Shown here piece by piece: positions 1 through 7,659 of a DNA stretch of 26,263 nt. Origin of the DNA: Gammaproteobacteria bacterium. Lineage in GTDB: Bacteria > Gemmatimonadota > Gemmatimonadetes > Longimicrobiales > Gaopeijiaceae. Position 1 is the stretch's first letter; every line of letters starts with the position of its first letter. Where the stretch lies: contig JAHEKL010000006.1 in NCBI GenBank assembly GCA_024638345.1, positions 1-26,263 on the forward strand, in the 5' to 3' direction. The notes under the pieces were generated by a model. It did no database searches. It was given only the letters and a program-made list of their open reading frames with translations, and was not told the DNA's origin. The position numbers were made by a program, and so were the translations under genes.

Positions 1-1
1 C

Positions 2-97
2 GAGGTCATTCCGCTGGCCTTGGAGGAAGAGCCTCGGGCCAAGACGGTTGTCCCGAGATCGAGCCCGAGGAAGCCCACGGCGACCGTAGCCGGCTGA
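2..97 (+). CDS. Possible C-terminal tail of a plus-strand gene (5' truncated)
   Basis: An open frame enters from the left edge and stops at TGA 95-97, giving 31 residues that begin EVIPLALEEEPRAK. The tail is rich in Glu, Pro, Arg and Lys, and no family can be recognised from it. It would end 9 bp before the stop of the convergent EVE-domain gene, which is the tight spacing seen elsewhere in this window. A second frame (frame 1) is also open here, so the choice rests on the stop position and the absence of any other gene. This is a weak call. Confidence 0.35.
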   Translation, partial: EVIPLALEEEPRAKTVVPRSSPRKPTATVAG

Positions 98-105
98 GGG
101 GACGG

Positions 106-573
106 TCAGGCGCCGGTCGCGAGCCCACGGATCAGCGCGAACTCCCGAGGGGTCACAGGCTGAACCGACAGTCGGAGTCGCTTCAGGAGCGCCATCTCCT
201 GTAGATCGGGATGTTGCCTGATCTCCGCGAGCGAGATGGTCTTGGGTAGCTTCTTCACGAACCCGACATCCACGAGCCACCAGCGAGGCGCCTCGCGGGT
301 CGACTTGGCATCGAAGTAGTAGCTCTTCTTGTCGAACTGGGTGGGGTCCGGGTATGGCTCGCTGACGACCTTGGCGATGCCCACGACTCCGGAGGGCTTG
401 GCGTTGCTGTGGTAGTAGAGGACGAGATCGCCAGGCGCCATGTCGTCCCTCATGAGATTCCGGGCCTCGTAGTTTCTCACGCCCGTCCAGGGCGTCTGTC
501 CGTCACGCTCCAGGTCGTCGATCGAATAGTCCTCCGCCTCGCTCTTCAGAAGCCAGTGTCCCTTGGCTGGCAT
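106..573 (-). CDS. EVE domain-containing protein (THYN1-like)
   Basis: This 155-residue protein is a single EVE domain, a PUA-related fold that in characterised members binds modified bases in DNA or RNA. Family hallmarks are visible: WLLKSE near the N terminus, then WTGVRNYEARN and MAPGDLVLYYHSN (about residues 29-57), GVVGIAKVVSEPYPD, and the C-terminal MALLKRLRLSVQPVTPREF. The length is typical of stand-alone bacterial members. The ATG at 573 is preceded by a purine-rich GAGAGG about nine bases upstream. It lies 35 bp downstream of pckA on the same strand and could be read through from it, though the two functions have no obvious link. The bacterial role is not well defined; the family call is firm. 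Confidence 0.9.
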   Translation of the reverse strand: MPAKGHWLLKSEAEDYSIDDLERDGQTPWTGVRNYEARNLMRDDMAPGDLVLYYHSNAKPSGVVGIAKVVSEPYPDPTQFDKKSYYFDAKSTREAPRWWLVDVGFVKKLPKTISLAEIRQHPDLQEMALLKRLRLSVQPVTPREFALIRGLATGA

Positions 574-608
574 CGCTTGTGTCCTCTCTGTGGGTGATTA
601 CGTGGCGT

Positions 609-2237
609 TCAGCGCGGTCCGGGAGCCGCGGCCACGATCGCCGCATCCACGCCGTCCTCGTAGGCACGAAAGTTGTTTCGGAACATCTCGGTGAGCTGGA
701 TCGCCGAAGCCTCGTAGCGCTCTAGATCGGACCACGTGTTTTTCGGAGCCAGAAGCTCGGGTGGGACGCCGGGCACTGCGACGGGCACCCGTACGCCGAA
801 ATAGGGATCCGGCTCGGTCTCAGCGGTGTCGAGCGCGCCACCGAGCGCGGCGTCCACCATCGACCGCGTGTGCTCCAGACGGATGCGGTCGGTTTCACCG
901 GCGCGTCCTCCGACCCAGCCGGTGTTGATGAGCCAGACCTTGGCCCCATGCTCGCGAAGCTTCTCCCCGAGCATCCGGGCGTAAACGCCGGGATGTCTCG
1001 GTAGGAATGGGGCGCCGAAACAGGCCGAGAAGACGGCCTGAGGTTCCGTGACGCCCCGCTCGGTCCCCGCGACTTTCGCCGTATACCCGGACAGGAAATG
1101 GTACATGGCCTGCTCCGGCGATAGGCGAGAGATGGGAGGGAGAACCCCGAAGGCGTCACAGCTCAGAAAGACGACGTTGGCGGGGTGTGATCCCCGACCT
1201 GGAACGACCGCGTTCGGGATGTAGTGGATGGGGTAGGAGGCCCGCGTGTTCTCCGTGATCGACGCGTCGTCGAAGTGGACCCGGTGGGTGTGAGTATCCA
1301 GGACGACGTTCTCGAGGATGGTCCCGAACATCTGCGAAGCTCGGTAGATCTCGGGCTCACCCTCCGGGGAAAGCCGAATTACCTTCGCGTAGCAGCCTCC
1401 CTCGAAGTTGAAGACACCGTCCGCTCCCCATCCATGCTCGTCGTCACCGATCAACCCTCGCTGAGGATCCGCGGACAACGTCGTCTTCCCGGTTCCGGAA
1501 AGACCGAAGAAGAGAGCCGTATCTCCGCCGGTCCCGACGTTCGCGGAGCAATGCATGGGAAGGATGCCATTGTCCGGCAGCTGGTAGTTCAGGACCCCAA
1601 AGATCGATTTCTTGATCTCCCCGGCGTACCGGGTTCCGCCGATGAGCGCGGTGCGGTCCGAAAGGTTGAGCACGATGAACGCGCTCGAGCGGGTGCCGTG
1701 CCGGTCGGGATCGGCTTGCATCTCCGGCGCGTGGAGAACGGAGAATTGAGGGCTCAAGCCCGGCAGCTCGGACGCGGGGGGGCGCAGGAACATGTTGTGC
1801 GCGAACAGCGCGTGCCAGGCGGAGGTCGTCACCACGCGGACGTTGATCCCCACGGAGGGGTCTTCCCCCGCACGCGCGTCCTTCACGAAGAGCTCTCGCT
1901 CGGCCAGGTGACTCGTCACGTCCTCCTTGAGACGAGCATACGACTCCGGGGCCATCGGCACGTTCACCGCTCCCCAGTCGATCGTCTCTTCGGTGGTCGG
2001 GTCGCGAACGACGAAACGATCCGAAGGGGAGCGGCCGGTGTGAGGCGCCGTGTTTGCCGCGAATGCACCCACATCGGTGAGCCAGCCTTCACCGCGCGTG
2101 ACGGCCTGCGTGTACAGCTGCGCCGGAGAGAGATTCCAGTGCACCGGCATCGATGCGTGAATCCCATGAAGCTCGAGTCCAAAGCGGCTGTCTATTCCAG
2201 CGGGTCGCGTCTCGGGGTGCTCCATAACCGGGGACAT
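609..2237 (-). CDS. pckA: Phosphoenolpyruvate carboxykinase (ATP)
   Basis: The enzyme interconverts oxaloacetate plus ATP with PEP, CO2 and ADP in the cytoplasm, the first committed step of gluconeogenesis from TCA intermediates. At 542 residues it matches the ATP-dependent family. Visible motifs are HTGRSPSDRF (about 66-75), GTRYAGEIKKS (201-211), the kinase-1 P-loop GLSGTGKT (245-252) and the metal-binding kinase-2 motif LIGDDEHGW (262-270). The GTP-dependent family has a different architecture, so the ATP class is clear. The ATG at 2237 is preferred over the in-frame ATG at 2225 because AGAGAG lies about nine bases upstream of it, while the second has no ribosome site. It is divergent from the sigma factor gene. 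No damage is seen. Confidence 0.97.
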   Translation of the reverse strand: MSPVMEHPETRPAGIDSRFGLELHGIHASMPVHWNLSPAQLYTQAVTRGEGWLTDVGAFAANTAPHTGRSPSDRFVVRDPTTEETIDWGAVNVPMAPESYARLKEDVTSHLAERELFVKDARAGEDPSVGINVRVVTTSAWHALFAHNMFLRPPASELPGLSPQFSVLHAPEMQADPDRHGTRSSAFIVLNLSDRTALIGGTRYAGEIKKSIFGVLNYQLPDNGILPMHCSANVGTGGDTALFFGLSGTGKTTLSADPQRGLIGDDEHGWGADGVFNFEGGCYAKVIRLSPEGEPEIYRASQMFGTILENVVLDTHTHRVHFDDASITENTRASYPIHYIPNAVVPGRGSHPANVVFLSCDAFGVLPPISRLSPEQAMYHFLSGYTAKVAGTERGVTEPQAVFSACFGAPFLPRHPGVYARMLGEKLREHGAKVWLINTGWVGGRAGETDRIRLEHTRSMVDAALGGALDTAETEPDPYFGVRVPVAVPGVPPELLAPKNTWSDLERYEASAIQLTEMFRNNFRAYEDGVDAAIVAAAPGPR

Positions 2238-2382
2238 GGAATCGTTCTCTCTTGGTTCGACGGGATCGTAGCGTGGTCCATCCGTGGGCCGGTCGACGGG
2301 CGCAAGGTGCCCGTAAGGTGGGCCGACGAGGTCATGAAGTCTACGCGGAAACGGACGCTCGGATCCTCGCGAAAAAAAACCT

Positions 2383-2411
2383 TTGACTGCGAATTCGTCT
2401 GTTTATAGCTT
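2383..2411 (+). promoter_or_regulatory. Candidate sigma-70 promoter for the sigma factor gene, in the 308 bp divergent region
   Basis: TTGACT at 2383-2388 matches five of six consensus -35 bases. TAGCTT at 2406-2411 follows at a 17 bp spacing (TATAGC at 15 bp is an alternative). The spacer holds the perfect palindrome CGAATTCG (2390-2397), and an A8 run (2372-2379) lies just upstream and could act as an UP-like element. The start codon is about 130 bp downstream. The rest of the 2238-2545 interval holds no credible gene. No convincing pckA promoter was found on the minus strand. Confidence 0.4.
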
Positions 2412-2545
2412 TCAGAACTTCGCCGGACGATTTCGCGGGCAGTTCGCAGGTCTCGATCCGGTTCGGCTAACCCAGGGGCTCGGCACGACTTATAGCCTGA
2501 TCGTGTCCTCACGACTCCTTCCCGTAACTCCGTCAGAGAGGTAGC

Positions 2546-3415
2546 GTGGAACGGATGTTTTCCTCCGCTCGTGGCCTAGACTCGTTCGACCAGTACCTTC
2601 AGGACGTCGAAAAATATCCCTTAATCCAGGATCCCAACGAGGAGCGCGCACTCGCTCGCCGGGCTCGTGCGGGAGACAAGGAAGCAGCGGAGCGTTTGGT
2701 GACAGCCAACCTCCGCTTCGTCATCTCCTACGTGAAGAAGTACCAGGGTCGCGGCTTGGGCCTGGCCGAACTGGTCTGTATCGGAAACGAGGGCCTGCTC
2801 AAGGCGGTCAAGAAATTCGATCCGGACAAGGGGGTGAAGTTCATCTCCTACGCGGTCTGGTGGATTCGACAGACCGTCCTCCAGGCATTGGCGGAGCAGA
2901 CGCGCTCCGTTCGGATCCCCCTGAATCAGAATTCCAACCTCGCTCGACTCGCCCGCACTAACACCGCCCTGACACAACAGTTGGGTCGACCCCCGACCGA
3001 CCAGGAGCTCGCCGACGACATGGAAGAGCCGGTCGAGACGATTCGCGCGCTACGACGGGTGGCCGCGAGCGAGCTGTCCCTCGACGCCCCCATCGATCGA
3101 AGCGATCGGGACAGCGCCTCGTTCGGTGAGCGATTCGCAGGTGTCGAGTCGGAGGATATCGAAGAGGACGTGGAGGCAACCGCGCGCCGTGACTTCCTCG
3201 AGACGATGTTCGAGAACTACCTGACTGAGCGGGAGCGGAAGATTCTCTACTTGTATTACGGGCTCGACGATGGCGAGGAGCGTACCTTGGAGGAGATCGG
3301 CTCGTTGCTTGGTGTCACGCGAGAGCGTATCCGGCAGATCCGGAACCGCGCTTTCGAGAAGCTGCGGGAGAGCCCTCATGGCGACTCTCTATCCGGGTTC
3401 TGGGCCACTCACTAG
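2546..3415 (+). CDS. rpoD: RNA polymerase sigma factor, RpoD/SigA family (short form)
   Basis: A 289-residue sigma-70 protein that directs RNA polymerase to -35/-10 promoters. Region 1.2 is at the N terminus (DSFDQYLQDVEKYPLI). Region 2 runs from NLRFVISYVKKYQGRGL through FDPDKGVKFISYAVWWIRQ (about 55-109), including the -10 recognition segment. Region 3 includes QQLGRPPTDQELA. Region 4 ends with the helix-turn-helix LGVTRERIRQIRNRAFEKLR (about 255-274). There is no region 1.1, as in the compact primary sigma factors of Bacteroidota and relatives, so this is probably the housekeeping factor; a group 2 paralogue cannot be excluded. GTG at 2546 follows AGAGAGGT closely; an in-frame ATG at 2555 is an alternative start. 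Confidence 0.9.
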   Translation: MERMFSSARGLDSFDQYLQDVEKYPLIQDPNEERALARRARAGDKEAAERLVTANLRFVISYVKKYQGRGLGLAELVCIGNEGLLKAVKKFDPDKGVKFISYAVWWIRQTVLQALAEQTRSVRIPLNQNSNLARLARTNTALTQQLGRPPTDQELADDMEEPVETIRALRRVAASELSLDAPIDRSDRDSASFGERFAGVESEDIEEDVEATARRDFLETMFENYLTERERKILYLYYGLDDGEERTLEEIGSLLGVTRERIRQIRNRAFEKLRESPHGDSLSGFWATH

Positions 3416-3423
3416 TCCGCCTC

Positions 3424-3786
3424 TCATTCCTCTTCCTCCACGCTAGCGCCCTCCCGGCGCGGAGAAAGCAGGAGAAGCTCCCTCACGTTGATCTCGGCCG
3501 TCGGGATCGTGACTCCGTCCCGCTCGTAGGAGTCGTACTCGAGTCGGCCCTCCACGTAGAGCTTGTCTCCCGTCTTCACGAAGTCGCTGGCGAAGAGCGC
3601 CAGCTTGTTCCAGAGGGTGAGGGAGTGCCAGTCGGTGCGCTCCCGTTCCGGGTCACCAATCGGGCCCACATGGTGGTTGGTGGCGAGACGGAGATTGGCC
3701 ACCTTCGTTCCGCTTTGCGTCTCTCGAAGCTCCGGATCGCGTCCTACGTGACCGACGAGGATGATCTTGTTGACTGAACGGCTCAT
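3424..3786 (-). CDS. ssb: Single-stranded DNA-binding protein
   Basis: A 120-residue OB-fold protein that coats single-stranded DNA in replication and repair. The start MSRSVNKIILVGHVGRDPELR and the later WHSLTLWNKLALFASDFVKTGDKLYVEGRLEYDSY follow the bacterial SSB pattern across nearly the whole length. The ATG at 3786 is chosen because AGGGAGGGAG lies just upstream; the frame stays open for 44 more codons upstream, but that stretch is low-complexity and unlike SSB. The linker after the OB fold is very short and the protein ends in VEEEE rather than the usual acidic tip finishing in a hydrophobic Pro-Phe. It lies 171 bp downstream of polA on the same strand and ends 8 bp from the convergent sigma gene. 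It could be a secondary SSB. Confidence 0.9.
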   Translation of the reverse strand: MSRSVNKIILVGHVGRDPELRETQSGTKVANLRLATNHHVGPIGDPERERTDWHSLTLWNKLALFASDFVKTGDKLYVEGRLEYDSYERDGVTIPTAEINVRELLLLSPRREGASVEEEE

Positions 3787-3957
3787 CGTACGGCTCCCTC
3801 CCTGCGGGTTCGAGGCACTCGGATCTCGGTGAGATTCCGGACGGAGCGCAACGATGGGGGGTTCCGAGGGGCACGCCCATGGAGAAGGCGGTCGAACCGA
3901 GCGGCTTCGCTGTGGCACGAGCCTTGGCTGAGCGGGAGCTCCAAGCGACGAGCCGAC

Positions 3958-6741
3958 TCAGCCCTTGCAGTCGAACCAGGAGTCGCCCTCTCCGATGTCG
4001 ACTTTCAGCGGAACGTCCAGCTCGATTGCGCCCTCCATATGCCTAACTACGAGCTTGCGAAGGCCGTCCGTCTCGGGCCTGGGCACCTCGAGTACCAGCT
4101 CGTCGTGCACCTGTAGCAGCAGACTTGCACCGAGGCCTTCTCGTTCGATCTCGTCGGCAATCCGGATCATCGCCACCTTGATCAGGTCTGCAGCAGACCC
4201 CTGGATCGGGGTGTTTTGCGCGACTCTTTCCCCGAACTGACGCACGTTCCAGTTACGCGACCCGAGCTCCGGGATGTAACGGCGGCGTCCGCTCAGCGTC
4301 TCCACGTATCCTTCGCTACGAGCCATTTCGATCTGGCGGTCCAAGAACGCCCGCACACCCGCGAATCGCTCGAAGTACTCGGCGATGAACTTGCCGGCCT
4401 CTTCTCTCGAGATCCCGAGCTGGCGCCCCAGGGAGAACTCTCCCTGCCCGTATAGCGTAGCGAAGTTGATGGTCTTCGCTCTGGCGCGCTGGTCGTTCGT
4501 GACACGGTCGATAGAGACATCGAAGATGACGGCCGCGGTCTGCCGATGGATGTCGATTCCCTCGCGGAACGCCTTCACGAACGCCGGATCACCTGAGAAG
4601 TGCGCAAGGATCCTGAGCTCGATCTGCGAATAGTCGGCGGCCAAGAACACGTGCCCGTCCGCGGGAATGAAACCCTTTCGAATCTCACGGCCGAGATCGG
4701 TGCGAATCGGGATGTTCTGGAGGTTGGGATCGGAGGAGGAGAGTCGTCCGGTCGCGGCGACCGTTTGATTGAAGGATGTGTGGATTCGCCCGGTCCCCCG
4801 GTTCACGAGCTTTGGCAACGCATCCACGTAGGTCGACCTCAGCTTCTCGAGCAGCCGGTACTCCATCAGATGCCGAGGCAAGGAATAGCCTTGTGCGGCC
4901 AGCTCCTCGAGCGCGGACGCATCCGTCGACGGACCCGTCTTGGTTCGCTTCACCACGGGAAGCTCCAACTCCTCGAAGAGAATCTGACGAAGTTGAGGGT
5001 TGGAGTTGATGTTGAACTCCTGGCCCGCTTCCTTGTAGATCTCCTCGCGGATGAGTTGGAGCTCCCGCTCGAGCTTGCGGCTCATCGTGGCGAAGAACTC
5101 CGCGTCGATACGTATCCCTGCCCGCTCCATCTTCGCGAGCACGGGGACCAAGGGCATCTCCAGCGTTCGGAACAGCTCGTCCAGCTTCTGCTCTGCGAGG
5201 CTCGTCCGGAATCGTGACCACAGACGCAGGGCAATGTCGCTCTTCTCACATGCGTGACCGCTGACCGTCGCAGGCGGGAGCTGCTCAGGCGGTACCCGCT
5301 GCTTCCCCTTGCCCGTCAACTCCGAGAGAGGTGACGGCGTATGTCCTAGGAAGTCGTTGGAGAGCACCTGGAGGGTGTGTTGTCGGCGTCCCGGGTCGAG
5401 AACGTAGGAAGCGATCATGGTATCGAAGTCGACCCCGGCCAGCTCGACCCCTGCACGCCCGAGGATCAACAGGTCGTGCTTCAGATCGTGTCCCACCTTG
5501 AGCACCATGGGATCGGCGAGCAGCTTTCGCACGGAGACCATCTCGTCCTTCTCAAGCGCGGGCAGGTTCTCGATCGAGTCCGTGGTTTCCTCGAGGAGCG
5601 TAGCGGGTGGGGGTTTGTGGCCAAGGGGTAGATACACTCCGGCCCCCTCCTCCCATGAGAAGGAAATCCCGATCAACTCCGCCTTCATCGGATCATCGGA
5701 GCTGGCGAAGGTATCAACGGCGACACGCTTCGCGGCGCGAATGGCCTCCATCGCTGCGTCCACCTCGGCTACCTCGGTCAGGGCCCAGTACTCCGGCCCG
5801 CCTCCTTCCGAGGAAGTCAGCTCGCTCGCCCCGTCGGCGGCGAATCTCTGCAGAAGCGTGTGAAACTCGAGCTCAGCACAGATCGACCGTAAAAGCCCGT
5901 AATCGGGCTTGTGGACCCGAAGACGATCCAAGTCGAGGTCGACCGGGAGGTCGGTCTTGATGGTGACGAGTCTCTTGGAGAGCCTGATCTGCTCGACGTG
6001 ATTCGAGATGGACTCTCGCTTCGATTTCCAGGGAATTCTGTCCGGGTGCTCCAGAAGCTCCTCCAGAGGACCGATTTCGTTCAGAAGTCGCTTGGCCCAA
6101 CCCCCACCGATTCCCGGTGCGCCTGGGACGTTGTCCGACGAATCTCCGACGAGCGCCAGGTAATCGATGACCTGCGAGGGCTCGATTCCGAGTCGCTCCG
6201 AAGCGTTCGACTCGTCCACCCATTCCGCCGCCACACCGGTCGGGCCTCCGCGTCCGGGGTTGAGTAGGTGAACGCCGGGGCCTACCAGCTGATGGAAGTC
6301 CTTGTCACCCGATACGACGACCGCCTCGATTCCCTCCGAGGTGGCCTTGCGGGCCAGCGTGCCGATCACGTCGTCGGCTTCGTATCCCTCCAGCTCCACC
6401 ACTTCGTCGTGGAAAGCCTCGACGAGGGATCGAATCCTCGGAAGGGAGGCTCGGAGCTCATCCGGCATCTTCTCACGGGTGGCCTTGTAATCGGGGAACT
6501 CCTTTTCTCTGTGACTGAGACCGGAGTCGAACACCACGGCGAGATAGTCGGGTGCGTACTCCTCGCGAATCGTGAGCAGGAAGTTGACAAAGCCCCAAGG
6601 CGCGGACGTGTTCTCGCCCCGGGAGTTGGTGAGCGGTCGGTTGATGAACGCGAAGAAAGAACGGTAGATGAGTGCGTAGGCGTCGATCAGGAAAAGCCTC
6701 GGAGCTGCAGGGGTCGGCTCGACCATGGCGCTTGTAGGCAT
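3958..6741 (-). CDS. polA: DNA polymerase I
   Basis: A 927-residue three-domain polymerase for Okazaki fragment processing and excision repair. The 5'-3' nuclease domain is intact: FLIDAYALIYRSF (17-29), AVVFDSG, GYEADDVIGT (119-128), SGDKDF (144-149) and DYLALVGDSSDNVPG (193-207). The polymerase domain is intact: motif A DYSQIELR (703-710), motif B with R752, K756 and F760, and motif C QVHDE (877-881). The central 3'-5' exonuclease-like domain is degenerate: motif I reads DTF (343-345) instead of DTE, and motif III reads HACEK (496-500) instead of YxxxD, so proofreading is probably lost. The start at 6741 lacks a clear ribosome site, and ATG 6726 is an alternative. It lies downstream of the terminator of the ExbB-like gene, so it probably has its own promoter. 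Confidence 0.97.
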   Translation of the reverse strand: MPTSAMVEPTPAAPRLFLIDAYALIYRSFFAFINRPLTNSRGENTSAPWGFVNFLLTIREEYAPDYLAVVFDSGLSHREKEFPDYKATREKMPDELRASLPRIRSLVEAFHDEVVELEGYEADDVIGTLARKATSEGIEAVVVSGDKDFHQLVGPGVHLLNPGRGGPTGVAAEWVDESNASERLGIEPSQVIDYLALVGDSSDNVPGAPGIGGGWAKRLLNEIGPLEELLEHPDRIPWKSKRESISNHVEQIRLSKRLVTIKTDLPVDLDLDRLRVHKPDYGLLRSICAELEFHTLLQRFAADGASELTSSEGGGPEYWALTEVAEVDAAMEAIRAAKRVAVDTFASSDDPMKAELIGISFSWEEGAGVYLPLGHKPPPATLLEETTDSIENLPALEKDEMVSVRKLLADPMVLKVGHDLKHDLLILGRAGVELAGVDFDTMIASYVLDPGRRQHTLQVLSNDFLGHTPSPLSELTGKGKQRVPPEQLPPATVSGHACEKSDIALRLWSRFRTSLAEQKLDELFRTLEMPLVPVLAKMERAGIRIDAEFFATMSRKLERELQLIREEIYKEAGQEFNINSNPQLRQILFEELELPVVKRTKTGPSTDASALEELAAQGYSLPRHLMEYRLLEKLRSTYVDALPKLVNRGTGRIHTSFNQTVAATGRLSSSDPNLQNIPIRTDLGREIRKGFIPADGHVFLAADYSQIELRILAHFSGDPAFVKAFREGIDIHRQTAAVIFDVSIDRVTNDQRARAKTINFATLYGQGEFSLGRQLGISREEAGKFIAEYFERFAGVRAFLDRQIEMARSEGYVETLSGRRRYIPELGSRNWNVRQFGERVAQNTPIQGSAADLIKVAMIRIADEIEREGLGASLLLQVHDELVLEVPRPETDGLRKLVVRHMEGAIELDVPLKVDIGEGDSWFDCKG

Positions 6742-6762
6742 CCCGGTGGTCGGTGGTCATGG

Positions 6763-6793
6763 AAAAGGGGCCACCCCGTCACGGGGTGGCCCC
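6763..6793 (-). terminator. Rho-independent terminator of the ExbB-like gene
   Basis: GGGGCCACCCCG (6767-6778) pairs perfectly with CGGGGTGGCCCC (6782-6793), a 12 bp GC-rich stem with a 3-base loop. Read on the minus strand it is followed directly by TTTT (6766-6763). It begins 27 bp after the stop codon of the channel gene and ends about 20 bp before the polA start, so it separates the two transcripts. Confidence 0.85.
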
Positions 6794-6820
6794 TCGAATC
6801 CTACGCAGCGGAAGCCGTCG

Positions 6821-7519
6821 TCACATCTGCTTGGCTTCGATCGTGTGCAGTGTGTCGATCATCTTCTGCGCCGACTCCTCCATGTCGATGACCAGCGAAT
6901 CGATGGTCGACACGAAGTAGTTGTGCGCGATGCTCACTGGGATCGCGATCGCCAGGCCGGCCGCGGTGGTCAGAAGCGCGACTTTGATGCCGCCCGCGAC
7001 GAGCGTGGCCTCGACCTCACCAGCCACCTCGATGGCCTGGAAGGCGATGATCATACCGATCACCGTTCCCAGGAAGCCCAGCAGGGGCGCGATATTAGTG
7101 AGTGTGGCGAGCACGACGAGGCCCTTCTCCAGCTTGGACAGCTCCAGGAGACCCTGGTTCTCGATAGCCTTCATGACGCGCTCCGTGCCCTCGGAACGCC
7201 GCTCCAGCCCCGCGAAGAGGATGTTCGCGGCGGGGGAAGACGAATCGCGGCACACTTCCATGGCCTCGTCCACACGGTGCTCAGCCAGCAGCTCGTTGAC
7301 CGAGGAGAGGATCTTCTTCGTGCGAGCGCTCTTGGCCAGCAGGTCGAAGAACTTCCAGATGATGACGAGAATTCCAATACCGAGGCAGGTACCGAGTGGC
7401 CACCGCATGAAGCCCATCTCGTCCCACGCGAACATGGCTTGCTCAGCCAGCCCCATTTCAGGATTGTCCATCCCCGGAATCTGGAGAAGGGCAGAGTATA
7501 TCAGCGTTGAACCGACCAA
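6821..7519 (-). CDS. MotA/TolQ/ExbB family proton channel protein
   Basis: A 232-residue inner-membrane protein of the family that uses the proton gradient to drive partner proteins (ExbBD-TonB, TolQR, MotAB). Three hydrophobic segments are seen at about 41-58, 134-160 and 173-196, with a cytoplasmic domain between the first two. The conserved core reads LATLTNIAPLLGFLGTVIGMI, then VAGGIKVALLTTAAGLAIAIP, the family signature. The start is TTG at 7519, decided by a strong GGGAGGT five bases upstream; no nearby ATG fits. The usual ExbD/TolR partner is not adjacent: a terminator follows and then polA. The sequence cannot decide between ExbB-like and TolQ-like roles. Confidence 0.9.
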   Translation of the reverse strand: MVGSTLIYSALLQIPGMDNPEMGLAEQAMFAWDEMGFMRWPLGTCLGIGILVIIWKFFDLLAKSARTKKILSSVNELLAEHRVDEAMEVCRDSSSPAANILFAGLERRSEGTERVMKAIENQGLLELSKLEKGLVVLATLTNIAPLLGFLGTVIGMIIAFQAIEVAGEVEATLVAGGIKVALLTTAAGLAIAIPVSIAHNYFVSTIDSLVIDMEESAQKMIDTLHTIEAKQM

Positions 7520-7622
7520 GGGGACCTCCCAGCCTAAGTAAATGATCTCTTGAGGCCGTCCCGAACGTAAGAGACGACGAACTTCACGCTTTAGGGCAGA
7601 CTCCGAACTCTAGGGAAGTCCG

Positions 7623-7651
7623 ATAATGAACCCCCCCCCTGTGCCTGTCAA
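7623..7651 (-). promoter_or_regulatory. Candidate promoter of the ExbB-like gene, with a G9 tract in the spacer
   Basis: On the minus strand a perfect TTGACA (7651-7646) is followed after exactly 17 bp by CATTAT (7628-7623), four of six -10 bases. Nine of the 17 spacer bases are an uninterrupted G run (C9 on the plus strand, 7631-7639). The predicted leader before the TTG start is about 100 bases. It lies just past the end of the upstream ATPase gene. Confidence 0.6.
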
Positions 7652-7659
7652 GAGCGGAA

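Noticed and set aside
1224..2408. 394-codon open frame on the plus strand opposite pckA
   Set aside because: It is antisense to a clear pckA, and its translation is Arg/Val/His rich with no domain; it is a typical high-GC shadow frame.
3787..3918. N-terminal 44-codon extension of ssb to 3918
   Set aside because: It is Pro/Ser/Arg rich and unlike SSB, and a strong ribosome site sits just before the ATG at 3786.
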